Assembly (NCBI GenBank): GCA_020348185.1
Contig: CP070743.1
Location: 1,508,710-1,530,163 of the forward strand
Reading direction: 5' to 3'
DNA: 21,454 bases
DNA from: Nitrospirota bacterium
GTDB lineage: Bacteria; Nitrospirota; Nitrospiria; Nitrospirales; UBA8639
Shown here in pieces: positions 13,232 to 21,176 of the stretch. The position numbers and the translations under genes were made by a program. A model generated the notes under the pieces. It searched no databases and was not told the origin of the DNA. It saw only the letters and a program-made list of their open reading frames with translations. The stretch's first letter is position 1; each line of letters begins with the position of its first letter.

Positions 13232-14773
13232 TCATCCCTGCCCCTGAAGAACATCCATGGGAGAGAAATCATCTGTCAACGTGATTCCAGGTTCGAAAGA
13301 GACGGGGCGATGAGCTTGAAAAAACGTCAACGTTTCAAATGGTAAACGGTTTTGTTGAACAAGGTTGTTGAGCAATTCATGAAATCTTTCCCTGTCACGC
13401 ATTTTAATCACCCCAGGCCCGGCAAAGAAAATAGTATTCACCGAACCGGACGCCGTCCTCAGCCAGGATGGTCCTGGAACATTAAAGGCTTTGATTTCCG
13501 GGAAAACGGTATTCATGGTTGTGACAATAGCCTCCGCGCGGCGTACATCAGGAGGCGCATCAGACGAAGCCAGATTCACCGCCACCACTCCCGAGGGTGT
13601 GAGATGCGATTCAAGTTCGCGATAGAATTCCTGGGTCGTCAGATGGAAAGGGATAAGATGTCGAGCGAAGACGTCGACCCAAATCAAGTCATACTGTTCC
13701 GATGTGTTGCCAAGAAACGTGCGTGCATCCTGGACATACACGTGGTGGGTTGAGGGAGCTTTGTAATCGAAGTACGCCTCAGCCGCCTTCACCACCGACG
13801 GATCCATCTCAACCACATCAAGTTCTAACGTTGGCCAGAATTCGGCTAACCATTTGGCCAAAGACCCACCTCCATGGCCAAGAATCAATCCCCGTTGAGT
13901 TTGTTCCGGCAAGGGCAGAACTCCCATCATGACTTGACTATAGGGAAGAGCCAAAAATGTGGGCGCGACCTTCCACATCACGGCATGAAAGGTATTGTTC
14001 AAAATGAGAAATCGAAGTTCTTCAATATCTCGCACTCGCAATTGTTGGTAAGGGCTGTCTTCTTGATGAATGGCAGGCGGCAAAGCCAGGACGGGGTGAA
14101 AACTCGTCCAACCCAGAAAAGCCAAACCAGCCAAGAGGGGCACGAGATAGGTCGGTCGAAGGCTAACCATCCACCAGGCCCATAAGAAACCTAACCCAGA
14201 CAGTACCAGACCCAACATGGCGACCAAGGTTCCACTTCCCAGCCAAGTCAACAGGTAAAAAGATGTCCCCCAGGTCCCGATTAAACTGCCGACTGTAGAA
14301 ATAGCGATCATTCCACCCGTGTGACGTCCAAGGTGTCCCATATCCGCAATAGCGAGGCGCAACAACGCCGGGAGAACCCCGCTTAATCCAAACGCCGGCA
14401 CCCCTAACAAGACACTGGCTGCCAGGCAGGGTCCCCACCGAGGATCTTGAATCCATTGAGAGACAGTAAAAACCACAGATTGCCCGGCCCAGGCCAACAG
14501 AAGCGTCCAGACCCCGGAACCCAATAGCAATACCGTCAAAACGGCATAAGGCGACCGTCGATCAGCTAACCAGCCGCCGGCCGCATATCCCGTGCTCATG
14601 GCCGCCAGAACGACCCCAATCAGCGCGCCCCAGACAAACAACGAGCTTCCAAAGACAGGAGCGAGGAGTCGGCTGCCCAAGATCTCGAGCGCCATGACCA
14701 CGGCCCCAGTGGTGAAAGCCGTCCCAAAGAACCACAAACGTGAGGGAGTCCGTTGAGTTGAGGAAGTTTTCAT
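13232..14773 (-). CDS. Membrane protein fused to a spermidine-synthase-like methyltransferase-fold domain
   Basis: The 513-residue protein has a hydrophobic N-terminal part (about 12-230) with roughly seven to eight membrane helices, opening with ALEILGSRLLAPVFGSSLFVWG, the signature of fused MFS/spermidine synthases. The soluble C-terminal part carries EDSPYQQLRV (238-247), the nucleotide-binding loop GHGGGSL (299-305), acidic E322 and D324 after strand 2, QDARTF (348-353) and YDLIWVDVF with D367, the position of the catalytic Asp in SpeE. The usual DPxGPA after this Asp is replaced by ARHLIPFHL, so polyamine aminopropyl transfer is uncertain. It probably acts at the inner membrane. ATG at 14773 has no strong ribosome site. 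It is divergent from murJ and followed by a heptad array. Confidence 0.85.
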   Translation of the reverse strand: MKTSSTQRTPSRLWFFGTAFTTGAVVMALEILGSRLLAPVFGSSLFVWGALIGVVLAAMSTGYAAGGWLADRRSPYAVLTVLLLGSGVWTLLLAWAGQSVVFTVSQWIQDPRWGPCLAASVLLGVPAFGLSGVLPALLRLAIADMGHLGRHTGGMIAISTVGSLIGTWGTSFYLLTWLGSGTLVAMLGLVLSGLGFLWAWWMVSLRPTYLVPLLAGLAFLGWTSFHPVLALPPAIHQEDSPYQQLRVRDIEELRFLILNNTFHAVMWKVAPTFLALPYSQVMMGVLPLPEQTQRGLILGHGGGSLAKWLAEFWPTLELDVVEMDPSVVKAAEAYFDYKAPSTHHVYVQDARTFLGNTSEQYDLIWVDVFARHLIPFHLTTQEFYRELESHLTPSGVVAVNLASSDAPPDVRRAEAIVTTMNTVFPEIKAFNVPGPSWLRTASGSVNTIFFAGPGVIKMRDRERFHELLNNLVQQNRLPFETLTFFQAHRPVSFEPGITLTDDFSPMDVLQGQG

Positions 14774-14875
14774 ACAAAATTTGTCCAGGTGGCAAAAGGG
14801 AAGGATGCTAAAGCAACGCTAATACGGTGTCAATTCGAAGAATACGGATAAACAGAAAGAGTGAGGCCTTCATTT

Positions 14876-14904
14876 CCTGGCCGTGTGTCGAACACGATGC
14901 CAGG
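14876..14904. other. Strong hairpin in the divergent gap upstream of murJ
   Basis: CCTGGC-CGTGT, loop GTCGA, ACACG-(AT)-GCCAGG: eleven base pairs with one 2-base bulge. It lies about 70 bases before the murJ start and 100 bases before the divergent start of the spermidine-synthase-like gene. No T-run follows on either strand, so it is not a standard terminator; a 5' leader structure or a protein site is possible. Confidence 0.55.
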
Positions 14905-14976
14905 CCCAGGATTTCACTCAACGAAGGATCCGTCATTTATAGATTCTTGCCTAGGGATTAGCTACAATCCTTTTGA

Positions 14977-16584
14977 ATGACCGACCCACCTAAGTCATCT
15001 CCCTCATCGACGCCAGCCGCCCAATACACTCAATCCATTTCTGGCGCGGCAGGGCTCATCGGGGCCGCAACCTTCACAAGCCGAATCCTGGGTTTTATTC
15101 GAGACATTGTACTGGCTCAACTTTTTGGTGCAAGCGCCTCTGCTGACGCCTTTTATGTTGCGTATCGAATTCCTAACCTTCTGAGGGAATTATTTGCCGA
15201 AGGGTCAATGTCGTCAGCCTTCATTCCGGTTTTCACAGAATACCATACGCTTCGTTCGAAAAAAGAGACTTGGGAACTTGCCAGTGCGGCCTTTACGACC
15301 CTCGTGACGATTATCACTGTCGTCACCCTCTTGGGAATAGTAGCAGCTCCAGGGCTTGTCTGGCTCCTTGCGCCAGGATTCCATGAAGAGGCCGCCAAGC
15401 TGGCGACAACGACATTACTGACTCAGGTCATGTTCCCCTATTTGTTTTTTGTCAGCTTAGCCGCCTTTGCGATGGGAATACTCAATTCCTTCCGAGCGTT
15501 TGCATGGCCCGCAGTGTCTCCAGTGTTTTTCAATCTTTGCATCATCTTCTTTGCGCTGGGGGTTTCACCCTTGTTTCACGAACCCATTATCGCCGTTGCG
15601 GTGGGGGTGGTGGTCGGAGGCTTGGCGCAATTCCTAGTGCAATTGCCCGCCATTCACAAACGAGGGATGCTTTTTTCCTGGCGGTTTCAACCGGGGCATC
15701 CCGGAGTTCGCCAAATGGGGCTGCTCATCCTGCCCACATTAGTAGGTCTGTCCGTCTATCAAGTCAACATTACCGTCAATACAATCCTGGCCTCTTACTT
15801 TTCAGGCGGACCAACATATTTATTTTATGGCACGCGATTAATTCAATTTCCATTAGGGATTTTTAGTGTAGCATTAGCCACCGCGATTCTTCCGACTCTT
15901 TCAGCCCAGGCCGCACGAAAAGAATTGGACGATTTACGCCGGACGATAAGCTACAGCCTTCGCATGATTTTCTTTATCATCTTGCCGGCGATGACGGGAC
16001 TGATATTCTTGCGTGAACCTATTATTCATCTCTTTTTTGAACATGGAGCCTTCTCCGCCCGGGATACCGCTGCGACTGCCGGTGTCCTTCTTGCATTCTC
16101 GCTCGGCCTCTGGGCCATTGCCGGGAATCGAATTTTAATCACTTGCTTTTATTCTTTACAGGACACCAAAACTCCCACCATGGTTGCCATCTTAGGTATG
16201 GGAACCAATCTGGTCTTCGCGTTGTGGTTAATGAGTCCCCTTCAGTACAGAGGATTGGCGCTAGCCGCATCTCTCTCGGCCATGGTGAATTACGCGACAC
16301 TCCTGGCAATTCTGACCCGACGACTTGGCGGTCTGAACGGGAGGGCTCTTCGCCTGTCATTCGCGCGAAATGTGTTGGCACTGGTTCCTGTAGCCCTCGC
16401 CTCCTATTGGGTTGCTGAATTGGCGGTTTGGCATCGTGAAGCTGAATGGATAGCCAAATCTGTTATGTTATTTGTCGGAATTGGGTTGAGCGCCACTGGG
16501 TACTTCGGTGTGCATGCGCTTCTACGATCGGAGGAATTGGAGGGTTCCTGGGGGATCGTGAAGAAGAAACTTCGATTGAATTAG
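14977..16584 (+). CDS. murJ: Lipid II flippase MurJ (MviN)
   Basis: MurJ flips the peptidoglycan precursor lipid II across the inner membrane. The 535-residue, 14-helix-type protein of the MOP exporter superfamily shows the family N-terminus GLIGAATFTSRILGFIRDIVLAQLFGASASADAFYVAYRIPNLLRELFAEGSMSSAFIPVF, with conserved Arg in TSRILGFIRD and LLRELFAEG, and internal IQFPLGIFSVALATAILPTLS and EPIIHLFFEHGAFSARDT segments. Residues 1-22 are a polar Ser/Pro/Thr-rich extension. ATG at 14977 lies only nine bases after a TACAAT, with no Shine-Dalgarno sequence, so the leader may be very short. dtd starts 26 bases after its stop and is probably in the same transcript. Confidence 0.95.
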   Translation: MTDPPKSSPSSTPAAQYTQSISGAAGLIGAATFTSRILGFIRDIVLAQLFGASASADAFYVAYRIPNLLRELFAEGSMSSAFIPVFTEYHTLRSKKETWELASAAFTTLVTIITVVTLLGIVAAPGLVWLLAPGFHEEAAKLATTTLLTQVMFPYLFFVSLAAFAMGILNSFRAFAWPAVSPVFFNLCIIFFALGVSPLFHEPIIAVAVGVVVGGLAQFLVQLPAIHKRGMLFSWRFQPGHPGVRQMGLLILPTLVGLSVYQVNITVNTILASYFSGGPTYLFYGTRLIQFPLGIFSVALATAILPTLSAQAARKELDDLRRTISYSLRMIFFIILPAMTGLIFLREPIIHLFFEHGAFSARDTAATAGVLLAFSLGLWAIAGNRILITCFYSLQDTKTPTMVAILGMGTNLVFALWLMSPLQYRGLALAASLSAMVNYATLLAILTRRLGGLNGRALRLSFARNVLALVPVALASYWVAELAVWHREAEWIAKSVMLFVGIGLSATGYFGVHALLRSEELEGSWGIVKKKLRLN

Positions 16585-16610
16585 TTGAGGGTTGCTCGTC
16601 AAAAAAGATT

Positions 16611-17075
16611 ATGAAAGCGGTCATTCAACGTGTTCGGAAGGCCTCGGTGGAAACAGATGGGCGCATTATCGGACAAATTGAACGAGGACTGCTGGTTCTG
16701 TTGGGAGTGGCCCAGGGCGATGATGAAACGGATGTGGCATTTTTCGTGGAGAAGCTCCCCACACTTCGAATATTTTCTGACGAAATCGGAAAAATGAATA
16801 AATCACTGGAGGACATCGGGGGTGCCGCCCTGATCATTTCTCAATTTACCCTATTGGCTGACACCGACAGAGGCCGAAGACCAAGCTTCGAACAAGCCGC
16901 CCCTCCTGAACAAGCCAATACCCTCTACCACCAATTGATGGATCGGCTGCGAGGTCGGGGCCTTCACATTAAATCTGGCATTTTTGGCGCCTCCATGGTC
17001 GTCTCTCTTGAAAACGAGGGCCCGGTGACCCTGGTTCTGGACTCTCGCAGTGGTAAACAGGTAAAAAGGAAGTAA
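16611..17075 (+). CDS. dtd: D-aminoacyl-tRNA deacylase
   Basis: DTD removes D-amino acids (and glycine from tRNA-Ala) mischarged on tRNA. The 154-residue protein has the two family motifs: SQFTLLAD (77-84) in the SQxxL loop and NEGPVT (135-140), the Gly-cisPro motif, normally NxGPVT. MKAVIQRVRKASVETDG and RRPSFEQAA also match. The frame is open back to 16446 inside murJ, but ATG at 16611 gives the exact family N-terminus and follows an A-rich leader after the murJ stop. It acts in the cytosol and should be co-transcribed with murJ. Confidence 0.95.
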   Translation: MKAVIQRVRKASVETDGRIIGQIERGLLVLLGVAQGDDETDVAFFVEKLPTLRIFSDEIGKMNKSLEDIGGAALIISQFTLLADTDRGRRPSFEQAAPPEQANTLYHQLMDRLRGRGLHIKSGIFGASMVVSLENEGPVTLVLDSRSGKQVKRK

Positions 17076-17154
17076 GATTGGCCAAGGTTCCAGCGATCAG
17101 TCTTGATTATAGAGGTCGGTTTACGCGATTATCCTCGATGAAGGGAGGGTTATT

Positions 17155-17721
17155 ATGGAAACCCATGTTCCGGAGCACCATCCCCTGAGGCAGCTATTCG
17201 GGGCTTTAACCGAACGAAATTTCACTGAAGCCCTGGGGTGGCCCGATTTTCATGTCACGGATTATGTCTCGAATCTATTGATCGAATTCGCCCATGTCGA
17301 TCAACTCACGAAAATTAAGGATCAACAGGGAGAAGCCGTCGAGACGGTTGTCGAATTGTTGTATGAGGCGGAGTCGTCGAATCAGAATAATGAAGTCGAG
17401 AAAGAACGGGAAGTCCACCGCCACATTGGTGATCTCACCTTGTTCATGGCCGGGTTGTTCCCCGAGTATCTGAGTCGTATTAAGTGTTCAGGATTGATTC
17501 ACCATAAAGACTTTCTGGTCGACTATGTGAAGGCCGGGAAACGGTCTTATGGCATTGTGGCCACCTATCAGGAACCCAATGAGAAGAAACCTTCCACTCT
17601 TTTCCAAAGATTATCAAGCAATTTCGAACTCTGTGTGGCCGGATTAGGTTTTGTGCGCTTAGATCTTGTTCGCATGCAGAATCCGGTCTATCGTAAGGCC
17701 AAAAATATACTCCTTCATTGA
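17155..17721 (+). CDS. Conserved-type hypothetical protein preceding asparaginase
   Basis: I cannot name the family. The 188-residue product is soluble and mostly helical: HPLRQLFGALTERNF and DYVSNLLIEFAHVDQL at the start, a charged EAESSNQNNEVEKEREVHRHIGDLTLFMAGLFPEYLSR central region, then DYVKAGKRSYG and a C-terminal helix VAGLGFVRLDLVRMQNPVYRKA. No signal peptide or membrane segment. ATG at 17155 follows GGGAGGG with six bases between, a strong ribosome site. Its stop codon overlaps the TTG start of the asparaginase gene, so the two are translationally coupled and may act in the same process. The 79 bases after dtd hold no clear terminator. Confidence 0.8.
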   Translation: METHVPEHHPLRQLFGALTERNFTEALGWPDFHVTDYVSNLLIEFAHVDQLTKIKDQQGEAVETVVELLYEAESSNQNNEVEKEREVHRHIGDLTLFMAGLFPEYLSRIKCSGLIHHKDFLVDYVKAGKRSYGIVATYQEPNEKKPSTLFQRLSSNFELCVAGLGFVRLDLVRMQNPVYRKAKNILLH

Positions 17722-18635
17722 AATCTCTCCGCCTGACACGACCCACCTGGAGGGTCCTTGCCCATGGGGGAGCTGGCCCCCGTCGATCAACCGCCGCACA
17801 ACGTACCTGCCTTACTGAAGTTCTCATTCTCGGGTCCAACATACTCCAAGTAGGACAATCGGCCTTGGATGCCGTTGAGGCCATGATCCGGCACTTAGAA
17901 GACTCAGGACTTTTCAATGCAGGCTCGGGCTCACGACGGCAATTAGACGGAGTCCAACGAATGGACGCCTCAATTATGGAAGGCAAAGAGTTACGTGCTG
18001 GCGGTGTGGCAACCCTGGAACTCGTTCGCAATCCCATTATGGCAGCCAGACTGGTTATGGAGGAGACCGATCATGTGTTGGTCGTCGGCCAACAGGCCAC
18101 GCGCCTGGCAAGACATTTCGGATTGCCCAGAATTCACTCAGTGAAAAAGGCCGCAAGGCAATCGTCGGGTAAACACAGACCCCTTCCAAATGAGAAAACT
18201 TTAACTCTTTATAAAAAAATGGCTCAGTACGGCACCGTCGGTGCTGTTGCCCTGGATCAACATGGGCATCTAGCGGCCGGCGCCTCAACGGGAGGTGTTC
18301 CCGTTATGCTGCCAGGCCGAGTTGGAGATTCGCCCTTGATCGGTTCAGGTGTCTATGCCGATAATAGAGCAGGGGCGATTTCTATGACCGGTCTTGGAGA
18401 GGGCATTATACGGTTGGCCCTGGCTAAGCAGATCGCGAGCGCCATGGAGAATGGAAGGAGCCCTGTTCAAGCTGCCCGCCAATCCCTGAACAAGTTAGTG
18501 AATCGGATTCAAGGTCAAGCAGGGTGTCTGGTAATGGCACCGGATGGGCGATTTGCGATTCGGCATGTTACCCCCTTCATGAGTGCCGGCCACTGGAACG
18601 GGAAGGGCAACCCCATCGTTAACGATAAATTTTAA
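17718..18635 (+). CDS. Type 2 asparaginase / isoaspartyl peptidase (Ntn hydrolase)
   Basis: The 305-residue precursor belongs to the T2 family that hydrolyses L-asparagine and beta-aspartyl dipeptides released from damaged proteins. It shows LAHGGAG (14-20), ALDAVEAMIRHLEDSGLFNAGSGS, and MDASIMEGKELRAGGVATLE, then the autoprocessing site YGTVGAVALD, where T173 would become the N-terminal nucleophile of the small subunit. ASTGG and GDSPLIGSGVYADN follow as substrate-loop motifs. The start is TTG at 17718 overlapping the stop of the hypothetical gene upstream (TTGA), with no separate ribosome site, so synthesis probably depends on coupling. No signal peptide: a cytosolic enzyme. Substrate preference between asparagine and isoaspartyl peptides cannot be told from sequence. 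Confidence 0.9.
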   Translation: MKSLRLTRPTWRVLAHGGAGPRRSTAAQRTCLTEVLILGSNILQVGQSALDAVEAMIRHLEDSGLFNAGSGSRRQLDGVQRMDASIMEGKELRAGGVATLELVRNPIMAARLVMEETDHVLVVGQQATRLARHFGLPRIHSVKKAARQSSGKHRPLPNEKTLTLYKKMAQYGTVGAVALDQHGHLAAGASTGGVPVMLPGRVGDSPLIGSGVYADNRAGAISMTGLGEGIIRLALAKQIASAMENGRSPVQAARQSLNKLVNRIQGQAGCLVMAPDGRFAIRHVTPFMSAGHWNGKGNPIVNDKF

Positions 18636-18671
18636 CCGACGCCCACAAAGTTGTTTTTTCAAGGATTCCTC

Positions 18672-19112
18672 ATGCCGCATGCTATTTTTCATCTCGCGTT
18701 CCCGGTAAAAGATTTGGAAGAGACGAAGACGTTTTACGTTGAGGGACTGGGATGTTCCCTAGGACGTGAATCACACGTCGCCGTGACTCTAGAACTTGGA
18801 GGCAACCAAATCATTGCGCACCTCAGTAAACACCCCCCGGACCCACCACAAAGCATTTATCCTCGACATTTCGGGTTGGTTCTGGAATCTGAAATGGAAT
18901 GGCAGATATTGGCTGACCGGGCTAAGGCAAAGAATTTAAAATTTTATCGGGAGCCTTCCCGCCGGTATCAAGGGACGCGGATAGAGCACCGCACCTTTTT
19001 CTTGGAAGATCCTTCACACAATCTTTTGGAGTTCAAATACTATACCTACCCATCTGCCATATTTGAAGAACAGGATTTCGCATCAGTCGGTGAGGATCAT
19101 GAGCAGGAGTGA
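18672..19112 (+). CDS. VOC-family (glyoxalase/dioxygenase fold) protein
   Basis: From ATG at 18672 the product is 146 residues, a single VOC unit of two beta-alpha-beta-beta-beta modules. Likely metal ligands are H7 (AIFHLAFPV), H66 (PRHFGLVL) and E120 (NLLEFKYY). The segments FYVEGLGCSLGRES, RTFFLEDPSHNLLEFK also fit. The substrate is unknown; members include lyases, dioxygenases and resistance proteins. An AAGGA six bases before this ATG decides the start over an in-frame TTG at 18651. It follows the asparaginase gene by 36 bases. Its stop is five bases from that of the convergent peroxiredoxin gene, with no room for a terminator between. Confidence 0.88.
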   Translation: MPHAIFHLAFPVKDLEETKTFYVEGLGCSLGRESHVAVTLELGGNQIIAHLSKHPPDPPQSIYPRHFGLVLESEMEWQILADRAKAKNLKFYREPSRRYQGTRIEHRTFFLEDPSHNLLEFKYYTYPSAIFEEQDFASVGEDHEQE

Positions 19113-19117
19113 ATACC

Positions 19118-19678
19118 TTACGATAATAACTCCAATTCGCCTAACACATCTTCCAGGTGAGCGTCGACTTTGACTTTGGGAAAAATGTGCGCGATCTTTC
19201 CCTCCACATCAATGACATACGTTGTCCGTTCAATCCCCATAAATTTCCGACCATAGAGTGATTTTTCCTTCCAAACCCCATAGGCTTGAAGAGCTTTTTT
19301 GTCGACATCACTCAGCAAGGGAAAGTTTAAATCGTATTTCGTTGAAAACTTTTTGTGTGATTCTACGGAATCCGCACTGATTCCGAGCACGACAGCTCGG
19401 CTATCCCGAAGGTCATCGATTCCATCGCGAAACGCACAGGCTTCCTTGGTACAGCCAGGCGTATCATCTTTCGGATAAAAATATAACACCACTTTTTTCC
19501 CCTTAAAATCGGACAGACTAACTTTCTGACCGCTATCGTCAAGTAGCGTAAAGGGTGGAGCGTTTTGACCAACCTTCAGGCCGGTGGTTTTGGTGGCTTT
19601 TTGTGAAGAAATCGTTTTCTTCGCTTTCGAGGTCGGATTATTTTTCTTTGATGTAGACCGAGAAGCTGATTGTTTCAT
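19118..19678 (-). CDS. bcp: Thiol peroxidase of the BCP/PrxQ type, with basic N-terminal extension
   Basis: The 186-residue protein has the peroxiredoxin fold: APPFTLLDDSGQKVSLSDFKGK, then the active site YPKDDTPGCTKEAC with peroxidatic C76, resolving C81 five residues later (atypical 2-Cys, BCP subclass) and supporting T73, then GISADSVESHKKF and GIERTTYVID. It reduces hydroperoxides in the cytosol using thioredoxin-type reductants. The first 31 residues are an unusual tail of Lys, Ser, Thr and Asn without hydrophobic stretch, not part of the catalytic fold. The start is well supported: GAGGAGG lies five bases before ATG at 19678. It is divergent from pdxB. Confidence 0.93.
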   Translation of the reverse strand: MKQSASRSTSKKNNPTSKAKKTISSQKATKTTGLKVGQNAPPFTLLDDSGQKVSLSDFKGKKVVLYFYPKDDTPGCTKEACAFRDGIDDLRDSRAVVLGISADSVESHKKFSTKYDLNFPLLSDVDKKALQAYGVWKEKSLYGRKFMGIERTTYVIDVEGKIAHIFPKVKVDAHLEDVLGELELLS

Positions 19679-19817
19679 TATATCCTCCTCTTTTAAATTG
19701 ATTTTGCAATCGATAAATACACTTGATCAATCTTATGCACAAATGAGATTAAAGAATGAAAACGCGATCGGCATCAAGTCCCCAGAATCATAAGGTTTTG
19801 AGACAATCTATCATAGA

Positions 19818-21023
19818 ATGTCCTGCCATGACATGCACCGTTACACCAATGAAGACGTAGTGAACCCATACGATCTCAACATCATTGCTGACGAAAATAT
19901 TCCATTTGTCCAAGAGGCATTTGGAACGGTGGGTACAGTCAAACTCGTTCCAGGTCGAGCCCTGAGTCCATCATTCGTTAGAGACGCCCAGGTTCTCCTT
20001 GTCCGTTCAGTGACCCAGGTTAATCGCGAATTATTAGGAGGAAGCCCCGTCCAATTTGTGGGAACTGCAACCGCTGGCCTCGATCACATCGATTCAGAGT
20101 ATCTCCAAACCAATGGGATTGCATTCGCTTCCGCCCAAGGTGGCAATGCAAACTCGGTCGCGGAATACGTGGTGACGGCCCTCTTGAGCATCGCAAGACG
20201 ACAGGGGCTGAGTCTCGCAGGCCAAACCATTGGTATTGTGGGGGTGGGCAATATTGGACAGTTGGTTAAGGTAAAGGCTGAAGGATTGGGTATGTCCGTC
20301 GTTCTCAATGATCCGCCTCTGGCCCAGGAAACGGGGGATAAAACGTTTCGCCCGTTGAAAGAGGTTTTGGACTGCGATGTCGTGACCCTTCATGTTCCGC
20401 TCACATATGAGGGCCCTTTCAAAACCTTCCATTTTTTCAATGATGCCACTCTCGCAAAACTCAAACCATCAGCGGTGTTCCTCAACACCTCGCGGGGTGA
20501 GGTTGTAGATACTCGACCCCTGTTGAACCGGTTACAAAAGAACACTGTTGGGTCGACAGTGCTTGACGTGTGGGAATCAGAACCCGACATCAATTGGGAA
20601 CTCTTCAAAATGGTGACCCTAGGGACCCCCCACATTGCCGGATATTCACTGGACGGAAAGGCAGAAGGGACGTTGTTCATCTATCAAGCGCTGTGCAACC
20701 ACCTTGGCCTGACCCCGTCTTGGAACCTCACTGACTCTTTGCCTGCTCCGGCTGTACCCCACATCAACCTCGACCCGCGAGAAAAACCCGACGAACAAAT
20801 CCTGAGTGAATTGATAGAAGCCATATATAATATAGAAGCCGATCACGCTCGAATGGCTGCACTTCGCCAAATTCCCCATGAAAATCGACCCCTTGCATTT
20901 GACCGGCTTCGAAAAAACTACCCTGTTCGGAGGGAGTTTCACCATACAACAGTAAGATTGTTAAACGGGGAGACAGAAATACAGCAAAAGGTCGCCAGCT
21001 TAGGATTCAAGATAGAAAGGTGA
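19818..21023 (+). CDS. pdxB: Erythronate-4-phosphate dehydrogenase
   Basis: PdxB oxidises 4-phosphoerythronate in the DXP-dependent pyridoxal phosphate pathway. The 401-residue protein starts with a short extension, then IIADENIPFVQEAFG, LVRSVTQVN, GTATAGLDHID and the NAD-binding GVGNIG (142-147). The catalytic set of the D-2-hydroxyacid dehydrogenase family is present: R226 in NTSRGE, E255 in ESEPDI and H272 in TPHIAGYS. A C-terminal PdxB dimerisation domain of about 100 residues ends in FHHTTVRL. The length exceeds that of other family members as expected for PdxB. The ATG at 19818 lacks a clear ribosome site; GTG at 19860 after GAAGACGTA would give a start nearer to the homologs. Confidence 0.93.
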   Translation: MSCHDMHRYTNEDVVNPYDLNIIADENIPFVQEAFGTVGTVKLVPGRALSPSFVRDAQVLLVRSVTQVNRELLGGSPVQFVGTATAGLDHIDSEYLQTNGIAFASAQGGNANSVAEYVVTALLSIARRQGLSLAGQTIGIVGVGNIGQLVKVKAEGLGMSVVLNDPPLAQETGDKTFRPLKEVLDCDVVTLHVPLTYEGPFKTFHFFNDATLAKLKPSAVFLNTSRGEVVDTRPLLNRLQKNTVGSTVLDVWESEPDINWELFKMVTLGTPHIAGYSLDGKAEGTLFIYQALCNHLGLTPSWNLTDSLPAPAVPHINLDPREKPDEQILSELIEAIYNIEADHARMAALRQIPHENRPLAFDRLRKNYPVRREFHHTTVRLLNGETEIQQKVASLGFKIER

Positions 21024-21113
21024 GATCTTGCCGAGAATGATAGCCATGGGCGAGAAAATGAGAGGTAGGGAACGTGTCCCCCGCATCCCAAAAATGACCA
21101 CTTCCCTCAGAGA

Positions 21114-21142
21114 TTGACAACAGCATATACTTTATTTATATT
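21114..21142 (+). promoter_or_regulatory. Near-consensus sigma-70-type promoter of the Rrf2 gene with overlapping dyad
   Basis: TTGACA (21114-21119), a spacer of 17 and TATATT (21137-21142): six of six and five of six consensus positions, 35 bases before the start codon. The inverted repeat ATATA (21125-21129) N7 TATAT (21137-21141) covers the -10, a plausible place for autorepression by the encoded regulator. Confidence 0.65.
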
Positions 21143-21176
21143 GCCAATAATTCCCATCGGAAAAGTATGAATTGAA

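Noticed and set aside
16446..16610. Extended N-terminus for dtd
   Set aside because: It overlaps the murJ coding region in another frame; the ATG at 16611 gives the exact DTD N-terminus.
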